NCBI RefSeq assembly: GCF_030145185.1
Contig: NZ_JAQYWB010000011.1
Coordinates: forward strand, 1 to 64,000
Direction of reading: 5' to 3'
Source of the DNA: Desulfoluna sp.
GTDB lineage: Bacteria; Desulfobacterota; Desulfobacteria; Desulfobacterales; Desulfolunaceae
DNA: 64,000 nucleotides
Shown: positions 43,597 to 53,556 of the stretch, in pieces
Numbering within the stretch: position 1 is the stretch's first letter
Layout: the number at the start of each line of letters is the position of its first letter
Translations under genes and position numbers: made by a program
Notes under the pieces: model-generated
What the model saw: only the letters and a program-made list of their open reading frames with translations
Told to the model about the DNA's origin: nothing
Databases searched by the model: none

Positions 43597-46500
43597 GTGC
43601 AGATTGATCAGTTTGATGTGGGGCTGATACCGCCGCTGTTGTCTGTCTATTTGAGCGTGTGTTTTTCCCTGTTTGCCTTTGCCCGGAGCCGTCACAGAAA
43701 AGAAATTCTTTTATTTGTCCTTCTTTGTTTTCTGGTGTCGATGAGGCCGGTTCAGTTTTTGGTGCAGCGTGTGGTGACAGATGTTGGGGTGCTGATGCGG
43801 TTTGAACGGGGCATCCTTTTTGGCTACGCATTTATCCCTTTTGTGGGCGTTCTTTTTTTTCATCGCATTCTCAAGATACGTAAGCCTCGGATAGAGGCCG
43901 GTCTTTTTGCCTGCAGCCTCCTGATGGCTATGGGATCGATGGGACCCTGGCTTCTTGCCGGTCTTCAGACCTACCCCTGGGGCGTCATCGGCAAGGCTGG
44001 CCCCTTTTTCCCTCTCTATGTTGTCTACGCCGCCGCCTGCTTCGGATACATGGTGCACTGCACGGTGACGGCCATGAAGATCTCCCGGGATCGCGAGGTG
44101 TGGCTTAAGCATCGGTATCTCTTTGTCTCTCTTCTGGGGGGGACCTTCCTTCTTTTTGGCACGGCCTTCGAATTTACCGGATTTACCGGAAATTCCATGT
44201 ACCCCATTGTCAATTTCATGTTCGTCCCCTTGGGGGTGATGGCCTATGGGGTCCTGCGTCATCGCATCTTAGATATCTTTACTGTGGTTCATATTGCCTC
44301 TTTCCGTCTGATCTATGGGGGGGTGTTTCTTCTCCCCAACCTTCTGATCTTTTATGCGTTGAAACCTCTGCTTGACGGCGAACATGTGTTGCCCCTGATT
44401 TTTCTGCTGCCCCTCTGGTATGCCGTGAATCATTTTTGCGCCGTTCGGATTCATCCGGAAGTGAGCCGGCGGTTCAACCGTTATCCCCATCATTTGAGAA
44501 CGGCAGAAAGTAAATTTGCCCGGGATCTTCTGATCTTGCGGGACACCCGGAGCCTGGTGACCGAATTCGGTGAGTTGGTGCGCTCCACACTTTGCATCGG
44601 CTCTATTCGATTTTTTTTCGCTCCCGTGGGTGATCCCGTGCATTTGACCGACATGGACGGGGAGATTGTCACCTTAAATGAGGCGACGACGGCTTGGCTT
44701 GTGACGGCAGATTGCTTTATCGACCCGTTTGTTTTGACCTCAGACAGCCTGACCCCTCCCCCAGGGGTGCGCATCGATCTTATGGCCCTGTTTGACAGGT
44801 ATGACGGGCTGTGTCTGGTGCCTCTGGTGCAGTACGACCAGCTGATTGGGCTGGTGGTGTTTGCAGACAAGCAGGGCAGCGTGTCGATGATGCCCATGGA
44901 GATAAAATTTCTTGAAAAGGTGAGTCGGTATCTCTCCATCGCCCTGTACAACTCACGGGTGTATCAGGCCGTCACCTCGGTGAAGGATCAATTGGAACTC
45001 AGACGCCGGGAACTTTCCCGGGAGATTCTGGAGCGCCGCCGTGCAGAGGAGAGTCTCCGCCGCAGTGAGGGCCGTTACAACATTCTGGCGGATAATATTC
45101 TCGATACCCTGGTCGTGGTGGGGGTCAACGATCAAATGATTAAATATGCCAGCCCGTCGTGCCAGGAACTCACCGGCTATACCCCTGAGGAAATTGTGGG
45201 GGAGGCTTTTCTGGGTTTTTTGACGAAGAGTTCCGGCAGGGAGCTTGCCCAGATGGTTCCGCCGTCGCAGGAGGGGGGCTCTTTCATGGTAGAGCTGGAG
45301 CACATACGCAAAGGGGGCGCTCCGGCTTGGGCAGAGGTGTCCGGCCATTTTATTGCCACCGGAGATGGGGGCATGGAGGTGGTGGGGTTGGCCCGGGATA
45401 TCTCCGAACGCCGGGTGGCAGAGATGGAGAAGGAGGAGCTGCGGCAAAAGCTTCGGCAGGCCCAAAAAATGGAGTCCATAGGGGTTCTGGCCGGTGGCAT
45501 TGCCCACGATTTCAACAACATCCTGATGGCTATTTTAGGGTATGCGCAGCTTGGGGCCATGTATCTTGAGGACAAAGACAGCAAGGCGTCAGGGGTTTTG
45601 GCTCAGATTGAAAAAGCGGGCCTGCGTGCCAAGGAGTTGATCTCTCAGATTCTTGCCTTCAGTCGCCAGGACGAACAGGCCCGGCGTTCCGTGGATTTTG
45701 CAACCCTTACCCGGGAATCTCTGGGGTTGATACGGCCCATCATTCCCGAGGGGGTGGCCATTCACAGTGATTTTCCGGAGGCCCCGGTCAGGGTGGTGGC
45801 CGATCCGGTGCAGATTCATCAGATTGTGGCCAATTTGTGCACCAACGCCTCCCATGCTCTGGAAGGGGTGGCGGGGGGTGGCATTGAGGTGAGGGTGTGT
45901 CGCACCACCCTGGATGCGGGGGAGGCCAGGCGTCATGGGCTGGAGCCTGGGGCTTTCGGCTTGTTGCAGGTGTCGGATACCGGTCATGGGATGGAGGCTG
46001 ACATCAAAACCCGTATTTTTGAGCCCTACTTTACCACCAAGGGATTGGGGAAAGGGACCGGCATGGGCCTGGCCGTGGTTCAGGGGATCATCCTGAGTCA
46101 TAACGGCGCGGTGGTGGTGGAGTCCAGCAAGGAGAGAGGCAGCCTTTTTTCTGTTTACCTTCCCGAGGCGCAAGGGGAGACCGAGATTTTATCCAGTCCG
46201 CACGAGGCGGGTAAGGTCTGCGGCGGGCGGGTGCTGTTTGTCGATGATGAAACCATGCTGGTGGATCTGGCTGGAGAGGCGTTGTCCCGCATGGGGTTTG
46301 AGGTCGTGGCCCTGGATGATCCCGAAGAGGCGGTGGCGGTTTTTGCTCGGGATCCGAGCGGTTTTGATGTCGTGGTGACCGACATGACCATGCCGCATAT
46401 GTCGGGTTTGAAGCTTGCCGAGCGCATTCGCGCTTTGAATGAGAAGACACCGGTGATCCTCTGCACCGGATTCAGCAACGAGCTTCTGGGCAGAAGGCAT

Positions 46501-46620
46501 GAGGACATGGGGGTATCGGCGGTGCTCTTTAAACCGGTGCCCATGAAGGAGCTGGCAGAGGCCATTCACGGGGTTCGGTGCGCACCGCCCGAGGTGTTGC
46601 AGGAGAGTCCGGTTTCATAA
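43597..46620 (+). CDS. Hybrid sensor histidine kinase, paralog 1
   Basis: About 1007 residues: some eight N-terminal membrane helices (7TM-type sensor, residues ~10-280), a GAF-like region (~290-450), a coiled linker (ELRRRELSREILERRRAEES), a PAS domain (~490-600), an NtrB-like dimerisation/phosphoacceptor box (GVLAGGIAHDFNNILMAILG, His near 637), a HATPase (VANLCTNASHALEG; DTGHGMEADIKTRIFEPYFT) and a receiver domain with phospho-Asp in VVVTDMTMPHMSG near 928. The start is taken as GTG at 43597 because VQIDQF... aligns with the start of the next, paralogous kinase. Input signal unknown. Confidence 0.85.
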   Translation: MQIDQFDVGLIPPLLSVYLSVCFSLFAFARSRHRKEILLFVLLCFLVSMRPVQFLVQRVVTDVGVLMRFERGILFGYAFIPFVGVLFFHRILKIRKPRIEAGLFACSLLMAMGSMGPWLLAGLQTYPWGVIGKAGPFFPLYVVYAAACFGYMVHCTVTAMKISRDREVWLKHRYLFVSLLGGTFLLFGTAFEFTGFTGNSMYPIVNFMFVPLGVMAYGVLRHRILDIFTVVHIASFRLIYGGVFLLPNLLIFYALKPLLDGEHVLPLIFLLPLWYAVNHFCAVRIHPEVSRRFNRYPHHLRTAESKFARDLLILRDTRSLVTEFGELVRSTLCIGSIRFFFAPVGDPVHLTDMDGEIVTLNEATTAWLVTADCFIDPFVLTSDSLTPPPGVRIDLMALFDRYDGLCLVPLVQYDQLIGLVVFADKQGSVSMMPMEIKFLEKVSRYLSIALYNSRVYQAVTSVKDQLELRRRELSREILERRRAEESLRRSEGRYNILADNILDTLVVVGVNDQMIKYASPSCQELTGYTPEEIVGEAFLGFLTKSSGRELAQMVPPSQEGGSFMVELEHIRKGGAPAWAEVSGHFIATGDGGMEVVGLARDISERRVAEMEKEELRQKLRQAQKMESIGVLAGGIAHDFNNILMAILGYAQLGAMYLEDKDSKASGVLAQIEKAGLRAKELISQILAFSRQDEQARRSVDFATLTRESLGLIRPIIPEGVAIHSDFPEAPVRVVADPVQIHQIVANLCTNASHALEGVAGGGIEVRVCRTTLDAGEARRHGLEPGAFGLLQVSDTGHGMEADIKTRIFEPYFTTKGLGKGTGMGLAVVQGIILSHNGAVVVESSKERGSLFSVYLPEAQGETEILSSPHEAGKVCGGRVLFVDDETMLVDLAGEALSRMGFEVVALDDPEEAVAVFARDPSGFDVVVTDMTMPHMSGLKLAERIRALNEKTPVILCTGFSNELLGRRHEDMGVSAVLFKPVPMKELAEAIHGVRCAPPEVLQESPVS

Positions 46621-46665
46621 ATATTCGGGGGTTTCAGGCAGGGACGTACCGGCTGCGGTACGGTA

Positions 46666-49662
46666 ATGGGCAAGACCATCATGAACGATGTGCAACTGAT
46701 TTATCATTTACCGGCAGCATTGACGCTCTTTACCGGCGTCTTTCTGGCGATGATTTCTGTGGCCAAGGGGCGGTTTCGAGCTGAAAATCTTCTTTTTCCT
46801 CTGATCTGTCTTCTCTGGTCCATGAATGCCGTTTTCTATTTTGTCCAGTTCGTGGTGCCGGTGGAGATGGCCGGGTACCTGGCGAGGCTGCATGGCATTT
46901 TGTCTTTGTGGGTGCCCCTGGTGCACCTTCATTTTCTATATCGATGGTTTGATTTGCGCAATGCCAGGGTGGAACGTCTGTCCCTGATAGCCACACTGGG
47001 ACTGCTCATGGCCGGCTTGACGCCCTGGCATGTCTTGATGGGCTCTGCCTCCTTTGGGGGCGTGCTCCCCGGCGTGAGGCCTTTTTTCTGCGTGAATGCT
47101 CTTTTTTCCGGCGTGATGATGATTTATCTGGTCCGGCTTTGTATTGGCCGCTTGGGGCTGGCCCTCGCCGGCGATGAGCGACGGAATCTCTGGCTCGTGG
47201 CGGGCTCCCTGACAGCCTCGGCGGTTCTGATCTCTTTGAGCATGATCTCTTTTGAGGGGATGCTCCCTTACAGCATGGGCAATTATCTTTTTTTGCCCAT
47301 GCTGGTTCTGGCTTATGCGGTGTTCCGGTACCGGATGCTTCACCTCGCCTCTCTCCTTCATCTTTCCCTGGCCTGGGGCCTGATGGCTCTGTTGATTTTT
47401 GTGCCGAACCTGGGGGTGTTTTATCTCCTTAGACCTTGGTTTCACGCCCTCCATTCAGTCTTGCTGTTCCTTTTTTTTCTCTGCTGGTTTTATATGAATT
47501 ACCGTTATTCTCGGGTGATTCAGGCGGCGGTTCAGCGTCTTTTTAACCGGCAGTATTTTGATTTTAAAAAGGTGGAGTCTCACTTCTCCGAGAATATTCT
47601 GCTTTTGCGGCGGACCGATGAGATGATCCATGAGTTTCGTCGCACGGTGGAGGGGACCCTTCGTATTCGGGGCCTGGTTTTTTTCACCCGAAAGGGGGAG
47701 GGGTTTCTGGAAGAGGACACCGGCCGGGCGCTGGAGCTCTCGGAGGTGACCCATCGCTGGCTCTCCCTGCTTCAGGCTCCCCTGGATCGTCGGGAGGTGG
47801 AGCGACGGGCGGGAAGCCGCGAGGTGCGTCGGGAGGTTGCCGCCCTTTTAGATCAGTGCGGCTGCGATTATATTGTCTCGCTTTCCCGCTACGGAGAGCT
47901 TCTTGGGCTGGTGCTTTTTCCTGAGAAAGGGGACCTTTCGGGGATCACCCTGCGGGAAGAACGTTTTATCAGCCGGATCAAGGAGTTTGTCTCCATTGCC
48001 TTGTACAACTCCACCGTGTATCAGAACCTGAGCCGACTGCAGGAGGAGCTTTCCCGGCACACCGATGCCCTGGCCGAGGAGGTTGTCGAACGAAAACGAG
48101 CCCAGGACGTGGCGGAGCAGAGTGAAAAGCGCTCCCGCCTTCTGGCGGAAAATGTCATGGACACGCTCTGCATCCTGAGCATTGATCCTCTGGCCTTTAC
48201 CTATCTGAGCCCGTCGGTGCTGACGCTTTTGGGGTATGAGGAGGAGGAACTCCTCCATCAGGATGTCCGGGCGGTTCTTACGGATTATTCGGAGCGGGAG
48301 ATCCGGACCGCCTTGACCCATGCCCTGACGGCCCCCCAGAGGCATTCCAGAAACGATTTTATGTTTGAGGCCGAGTTGAGGCGAAAAGACGGCTCCCGGG
48401 TGTGGAGTGAGGTGTCGGCGCGTTTCCTGCGGGATGGAGACGGGCGGGCGCGGGAAATTTTTCTGGTGTCCAGGGATATTACGGAACGCAGGTGTCTGGA
48501 GCGGGAGCGGGAGGGGCTTCAGCGCAAGCTCAGGCAGGCACAGAAAATGGAGTCCATCGGGGTGCTGGCCGGGGGGATTGCCCACGATTTTAACAATATT
48601 CTCATGGCGATGATGGGGTATACCCGGCTGGCCTTGATGTACATCCCGGAGGACAACCCCAAGGCCCGTGATAAAATTATGCAGATCGATAAGGCCGGTC
48701 AGAGGGCCAGGGATCTGGTGGCTCAGATTCTCGCCTTCAGCCGGCAGAATGAACAGAAGCGGGAGCCCTGCTACCTGGGTGCCTTGATTAAGGATACGGT
48801 TGCCTTTCTCAGCGCCTCTCTGCCGTCAAACATCGACGTCCGGTTTACCTCAGGCGAGGGGAAGCTGCGGGTGGTGGCCGACTCGGTTCAAATTCACCAG
48901 ATCATCATTAACCTGGCCACCAATGCCTTCCATGCCATCGGGGAAGAGGGTGGAAAGATCGAGATTCATGCCGACGAAGTGGCGCTTGGGGAGGCCCTTG
49001 CCCTGGCTCTGCATCTGCCGGAGGGTCCCTATGTCCGGCTCGCGGTCTCCGATACCGGCCATGGTGTGGACCCGGAGATAGCCTCCCGCATTTTTGAGCC
49101 CTACTACACCACCAAGGAGGTGGGGAAGGGAACGGGCATGGGGCTTGCCGTGGTGCATGGGATTGTCTTGAACCATGGGGGGGCCGTGAGCCTTGAGAGT
49201 GAGCGGGGACAGGGGGCCACATTCCAGGTGTATCTTCCGCTGGCCGATCTTCCCGAGAACGCCAAAGGGAGGGACCCCGCCCTGGACAGGCTGGAGACCA
49301 GGGGAACCGTTCTTTTGATGGATGAGGATGAGATTTTTATTGATCTGGCCCGTGAGGTGCTGAGGCGCCTGGGGTATCAGGTGGAGGCTTTTACGGATGC
49401 GCAGAAGGCCCTGGTGGTTTTCGGCCAGTGGCCCAAAAAATATGTGGCGGTGGTGATGGACTTTTTTATGGGGGGCATCGGCGGTGGGAAGATGGCTCGG
49501 TCGATTCGAGACTATGCTCCAGCCATTCCGCTGGTGGTCACCTCAGGACGGCCAGAGCCCCTCAGCCACACTCATTTTGAAGAGTTTCAGGGCGTGAAGA
49601 TTCTGATGAAACCCTTCACCCTTAAAGAGTTGGCCGAGGTTCTGGAACAGGTGATTGTCTGA
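46666..49662 (+). CDS. Hybrid sensor histidine kinase, paralog 2
   Basis: A 998-residue protein with the same order as the kinase just upstream: membrane sensor, GAF-like region, coiled coil, PAS, phosphoacceptor box (GVLAGGIAHDFNNILMAMMG), HATPase (INLATNAFHAIGEEGGKIEI; FEPYYTTKEVGKGTGMGL) and receiver (VVMDFFMGGIGGGKMARS). It starts 45 bp after its paralog stops, so they arose by tandem duplication and are probably co-transcribed. The receiver is more divergent: MDEDEI replaces the usual acidic DDE pair, though the phospho-Asp is kept. The exact start is uncertain (46666 or the ATG five codons later). Confidence 0.85.
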   Translation: MGKTIMNDVQLIYHLPAALTLFTGVFLAMISVAKGRFRAENLLFPLICLLWSMNAVFYFVQFVVPVEMAGYLARLHGILSLWVPLVHLHFLYRWFDLRNARVERLSLIATLGLLMAGLTPWHVLMGSASFGGVLPGVRPFFCVNALFSGVMMIYLVRLCIGRLGLALAGDERRNLWLVAGSLTASAVLISLSMISFEGMLPYSMGNYLFLPMLVLAYAVFRYRMLHLASLLHLSLAWGLMALLIFVPNLGVFYLLRPWFHALHSVLLFLFFLCWFYMNYRYSRVIQAAVQRLFNRQYFDFKKVESHFSENILLLRRTDEMIHEFRRTVEGTLRIRGLVFFTRKGEGFLEEDTGRALELSEVTHRWLSLLQAPLDRREVERRAGSREVRREVAALLDQCGCDYIVSLSRYGELLGLVLFPEKGDLSGITLREERFISRIKEFVSIALYNSTVYQNLSRLQEELSRHTDALAEEVVERKRAQDVAEQSEKRSRLLAENVMDTLCILSIDPLAFTYLSPSVLTLLGYEEEELLHQDVRAVLTDYSEREIRTALTHALTAPQRHSRNDFMFEAELRRKDGSRVWSEVSARFLRDGDGRAREIFLVSRDITERRCLEREREGLQRKLRQAQKMESIGVLAGGIAHDFNNILMAMMGYTRLALMYIPEDNPKARDKIMQIDKAGQRARDLVAQILAFSRQNEQKREPCYLGALIKDTVAFLSASLPSNIDVRFTSGEGKLRVVADSVQIHQIIINLATNAFHAIGEEGGKIEIHADEVALGEALALALHLPEGPYVRLAVSDTGHGVDPEIASRIFEPYYTTKEVGKGTGMGLAVVHGIVLNHGGAVSLESERGQGATFQVYLPLADLPENAKGRDPALDRLETRGTVLLMDEDEIFIDLAREVLRRLGYQVEAFTDAQKALVVFGQWPKKYVAVVMDFFMGGIGGGKMARSIRDYAPAIPLVVTSGRPEPLSHTHFEEFQGVKILMKPFTLKELAEVLEQVIV

Positions 49663-49688
49663 GGCCTGAGGAGAGGCCGGTTTTTTTT
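49662..49688 (+). terminator. Terminator after the tandem kinases
   Basis: GGCCT and AGGCC pair across a short loop and are followed by eight T. It overlaps the end of the convergent YgiQ-type gene. Confidence 0.55.
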
Positions 49689-51516
49689 ATGACGAAGACC
49701 GGTTGCCCTTGTGTCTGCCGGAGGTTCTTTTTTCCTCGGTCTTGCGCCTTACCTCGGAGGGGCGCTTGTCCCTTCGCCCGTCTGAGGGTCTTCTCTCGTT
49801 TCCCTGATCTCCCCGGCTCGTGCTGAGCAGGGCTCCTTTCTGGCGTTCCTTCGCCTCTTTTCTTTTCTCAACAACAATGGGTTGCCCGGTCTCCGGGTCT
49901 TTTTCCGTGAGATACATCAAGGTGGAGATGGTCGATGGGGTCGGGGTAAAGATTTGAGCCTGTTCGGGTCGTGTGTGGAGCTCGTTTCGGCAGAATTGGG
50001 CCAGCTCGTCCATCTCCCTCTGGCCGCACCCCGGGTGGGCCGCCATGAAGTAGTAGGTGAGAAACTGGGGTTTCCCCGCTTCATCGGTCAATTCCTGGAA
50101 TCGTTTTCGGAACCGGAGCAGCTCTGTTTTCGGCTTTCCCATGAGGGAGAGGACTTTTTCGCTGGTGTGTTCCGGTGCAATCTTCAGCTGGCCCGAGGTG
50201 TGGTGGGCGACCACTTCCTTAAGATAGAGGTCCCCGTTTTTTTTATCGGCCAGGACAAGGTCAGGACGAATGCCTGAGGCGGAGAAGACCTTTTTGATTC
50301 CAGGCACCTGTTGCATTTTCTTGAGCAGTGAAAGGAGCCGTGAGTGGTCGGGCTTCAGAGAGGGGCAGATCACGGGGTAGAGGCATCGTCGGTCGGTGCA
50401 GGGCCCTTTCTTCAGTTTTTTTGCGCACTCAAACCCGTACATATTGGCTGTGGGGCCGCCGGCATCCAGGATATTTCCTTTAAAGCCTGGAAGGTGGGTC
50501 AGGGCTTCGGTCTCACGCAGCACCGAGGCTTCGCTGCGGCTGCTGACCGTTCGGCCTTGATGCAGAGCGATGGCGCAGAAGTTACATTCGCCGTAGCATC
50601 CCCTGTGGGAGGCGATGGAAAAACGGATCGTCTCCATGGCACGGACCTCGCCCTGGCTCTGGCACAAGGGGTGGAGTTCTCGGGTGTAGGGCAATTCATT
50701 GACCGTGTCCAGCTCCTCGGCGGTTAAGGGGGGCTGGGGCGGGTTCTGGATGAGGTAGCGGCTGTCATGTTTCTGGACCAGGCCCCTGGCCGTGAAGGCA
50801 TCCGCATTGGCTTTGAAGGTCAGGAACATGCGGGTAAAGGCTTCCTTGTCTTTCTTTACCTCGGCCAGGGAGGGGAGCTCCAGGTAATCCTCCACCGGAG
50901 TCTCAGATTTTCGGCAGAGACCGTAGATGGCGTCCGGGGAGGTGCCGCTGCTTAAGGCGTCGGCCAACTCCACCACGCTGCGTTCTCCCATGCCATAAAG
51001 CAGGTAGTCGGCCTTGGCGTCAAAAAGGATGGAGCCACGGATTCGGTTTTGCCAGGCATCGTAATGGGGCACCCGACGGAGGCTGGCCTCAATCCCCCCT
51101 AAAACAATGGGGATGGTGCCGCCCTTGAAGTGTCGGCGGATGAGGTTGGTGTAGGCAATGACGGCACGGTCGGGGCGGCGGTTGTTCTCCCCACCCGGGG
51201 TGTAGTCACAGCGTTTCCGCTTTTTGCCTGAGGCGGTGTAGTTGGCCACCATGGAGTCCAGGGAACCGCCGCTGACCCCCCAAAAAAGGGCCGGTTCCCC
51301 CAGGCGAGTGATGTCTTGGCCGTCTGTGATGTCCGGTTGGGCAATGATGGCCACTTTGTATCCTGCCCTGTGAAGGACGCGTCCCACCACGGCGGCTCCG
51401 ATGGCCGGTGCATCAATATAGCTGTCTCCGGTCACGAGGATGACATCGGGGCGTTCCCATCCAAGGGCATCCATTTCCTGGCGTGTGGCGGGTAAGAAAG
51501 GGGATTTTTTGATCAT
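49687..51516 (-). CDS. YgiQ-family radical SAM protein
   Basis: About 609 residues. The radical SAM cluster motif is CYGECNFC near residue 310, inside SHRGCYGECNFCAIALHQGR. Family segments include DVILVTGDSYIDAPAIGAAV at the N-terminus, GGIEASLRRVPHYDAW and LKIAPEHTSEKVLSLMGKPK. The extreme C-terminus is low-complexity and basic (EEKRTSGRHKGNRSSS). Its reaction is not established for most bacteria. The frame opens at 51543; the ATG at 51516 (MIKKSPFLPA) has AGGA upstream. It converges with the kinase pair. Confidence 0.9.
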   Translation of the reverse strand: MIKKSPFLPATRQEMDALGWERPDVILVTGDSYIDAPAIGAAVVGRVLHRAGYKVAIIAQPDITDGQDITRLGEPALFWGVSGGSLDSMVANYTASGKKRKRCDYTPGGENNRRPDRAVIAYTNLIRRHFKGGTIPIVLGGIEASLRRVPHYDAWQNRIRGSILFDAKADYLLYGMGERSVVELADALSSGTSPDAIYGLCRKSETPVEDYLELPSLAEVKKDKEAFTRMFLTFKANADAFTARGLVQKHDSRYLIQNPPQPPLTAEELDTVNELPYTRELHPLCQSQGEVRAMETIRFSIASHRGCYGECNFCAIALHQGRTVSSRSEASVLRETEALTHLPGFKGNILDAGGPTANMYGFECAKKLKKGPCTDRRCLYPVICPSLKPDHSRLLSLLKKMQQVPGIKKVFSASGIRPDLVLADKKNGDLYLKEVVAHHTSGQLKIAPEHTSEKVLSLMGKPKTELLRFRKRFQELTDEAGKPQFLTYYFMAAHPGCGQREMDELAQFCRNELHTRPEQAQIFTPTPSTISTLMYLTEKDPETGQPIVVEKRKEAKERQKGALLSTSRGDQGNERRPSDGRRDKRPSEVRRKTEEKRTSGRHKGNRSSS

Positions 51517-51811
51517 ATCGGTTGTATCCTGACGGCGTTGCAAGTCGTGCGTGGCCCTTCAACGGGTGATTCGTTATGGAACCCTTTATATCAGGGCGTG
51601 ATTCCGTGATGACAGTGCCTGAAACGAATCGTTTCCCATGAAATATCCGAATCAAAACCGAAATACCGTATCACAGGCAAGACCACAATGACAGCGCAGA
51701 AGATGGGTAAGGGGGGCAAGGGGGTGGGCGGGAATAGCGTGCGCTTTGGGCCTGATAGAGCGGCCCCGGCTGGAGGGGAAATTCCAGCCGGGGCTTGGAG
51801 CTCTTAAATAC

Positions 51812-52183
51812 TTACAGCGGTTGGTCTAAAAGGTTCTCTGCCTCTTCCATGCTGAGGGCAGAGTCCACGCTGTACGCAGGCCAGACCAGGCTTTTGTGTT
51901 CATGGGGGAAGTCAGGCGCCCTTCGCTCCGGGGCTTTAACGCGGACCACCCGGCCGATGGCGCAGTCCCAGAGAGCCTCCTGGCATAAGCGCATGAAGTT
52001 TTCAGAGATACCTTCGGCTAACTCGTAATGACGAAGGTCCGTGATGCAGGTAAATCCTCGGGACAGTTTGTATGACGCCTGCTGAACTTTATGGATAATT
52101 TCAGCAAGTTCATCTCCCTGATTGATCATTCCCAGGGTGAAATAGAGCCGGTTTTTGTCGATATCCACTCTGATTTCATGCAT
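51812..52183 (-). CDS. Small hypothetical protein downstream of argJ
   Basis: About 123 residues, MHEIRVDIDKNRLYFTLGMI..., with the look of an alpha-beta STAS-like or SpoIIAA-like domain (RGFTCITDLRHYELAEGISE; IGRVVRVKAPERRAPDF). The frame extends 14 codons into argJ, but the ATG at 52183 has GGGGAG upstream. It starts about 20 bp after argJ stops, so it is the second gene of that unit. Nothing in the sequence ties it to arginine synthesis. Confidence 0.6.
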   Translation of the reverse strand: MHEIRVDIDKNRLYFTLGMINQGDELAEIIHKVQQASYKLSRGFTCITDLRHYELAEGISENFMRLCQEALWDCAIGRVVRVKAPERRAPDFPHEHKSLVWPAYSVDSALSMEEAENLLDQPL

Positions 52184-52202
52184 CGCTTCTTGTCTCCCCA
52201 TC

Positions 52203-53369
52203 TCATGATGAATAGTAGGCTGCATTTTCTTCGATGTATTTTTCGGTCAGGTCGCAGCCGTAGGCGGTTGCCGACGCCTCTCCCACGTGCAGGGAGACGG
52301 TGATGGCAACATGCTCGCCGGAAAGAAGGCTGCGAACCTTTGCTTCGTCAAAATCGACACGGTTTTGGTCTTCGTAGACCCGTGTGCCGTTGATGGTGAT
52401 CGAGAGTTTTTCGGGAGTGACCGTGCAATGGATACATTTGCCCACGGCCATGAGAATACGGCCGATGTTGGGGTCGGCACCGTAGGCCATGGTTTTGATC
52501 AAAGGGGAATTGATCAGGGCTTTGGCGATGAATCGGGCTTCGGTGTCATGGGCAGCCCGTTCTACGGTGGCGGTGAGGAGTTTGGTGGCTCCTTCGCCGT
52601 CGCGGGCCAGGAGTCGGGTCATCTCGACGCAGGCGGTTTTCAGTGCTTCGGAAAACAGGACGTGGTCCACGGGGCCTGTGAGCCCGTTGGCCAGGGCGAG
52701 ACAGGTGTCTGAGGTGCTGGTGTCAGAATCCACGGAGAGCATGTTGAAGGAGTCCTTCACCGCCTCTCGGAGCATGCGGTCCAGGGCCGGGATGGGAATT
52801 TCTGCGTCGGTCAGAATATAGACCAGCATGGTGGCCATATTGGGCTCAATCATGCCTGAGCCTTTGCCGATGAGGGTCAGCGTGGCTCCATCCACCTCAA
52901 GGGAGACGGCTTTCGGGTAGGTGTCGGTGGTCATGATCCCTTCCGCACCTACGCGGGGGTCGGAGCTTAGTCCCTCCCCGATACGGGAAATTCCATCTTC
53001 AATTTTTTCGATGGGAAGCTGACATCCGATGACGCCGGTGGAGCTCATGATCACTTCCTCTTCGGGAATGTCAAAAGCTTTTGAGACGGATCGTCCCATA
53101 CGGCGGGCGTTTTCGATGCCTTCATCGCCGGTTCCGACATTGCTGACACGGCTGTTAACCACGACCGCGCGGAGTTTTCCGTGGCGTATGATCTCACGGC
53201 CTAGCACAATGGGTGCCCCGGGGAAGAGGTTTCGTGTAAAGACGCCGGCGGCGTTGGCGGTCACATCAGAAAGAAAGAGGGAAAGATCCTTGCCCTCTTC
53301 TTTGATACCGCAGTTCATGCTGGCGCAGTGAAACCCCTTCGGCATGACAGGGGGGGTGTGGGACTTCAT
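52203..53369 (-). CDS. argJ: Bifunctional ornithine acetyltransferase/N-acetylglutamate synthase
   Basis: A 388-residue ArgJ. The autocleavage site that gives the alpha and beta chains is in EPNMATMLVYILTDA near residue 180, where the Thr becomes the catalytic N-terminal nucleophile. Other marks are SRVSNVGTGDEGIENARRM, SVDSDTSTSDTCLALANG and GADPNIGRILMAVGKC. ArgJ moves acetyl groups from N-acetylornithine to glutamate in the cyclic arginine pathway. AGGAG precedes the ATG. A small gene follows it closely; no other arg gene is in the window. Confidence 0.95.
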   Translation of the reverse strand: MKSHTPPVMPKGFHCASMNCGIKEEGKDLSLFLSDVTANAAGVFTRNLFPGAPIVLGREIIRHGKLRAVVVNSRVSNVGTGDEGIENARRMGRSVSKAFDIPEEEVIMSSTGVIGCQLPIEKIEDGISRIGEGLSSDPRVGAEGIMTTDTYPKAVSLEVDGATLTLIGKGSGMIEPNMATMLVYILTDAEIPIPALDRMLREAVKDSFNMLSVDSDTSTSDTCLALANGLTGPVDHVLFSEALKTACVEMTRLLARDGEGATKLLTATVERAAHDTEARFIAKALINSPLIKTMAYGADPNIGRILMAVGKCIHCTVTPEKLSITINGTRVYEDQNRVDFDEAKVRSLLSGEHVAITVSLHVGEASATAYGCDLTEKYIEENAAYYSS

Positions 53370-53556
53370 GGTCGTGCTCCTGTCTGATTCCCAATGAACT
53401 GGGAGGTTGACTTATCTCATAGTATAAAACGCAGTTTGCCACAATAACTGAAATCAAGATTTTGATATAAAAATGGTCTGCGTTGATGGATTGATGAATA
53501 AAATAAAATGTCTGGTGCTTGAACAAAGGTTTTTAGGGTGAATTGTTGTTGTGTGC

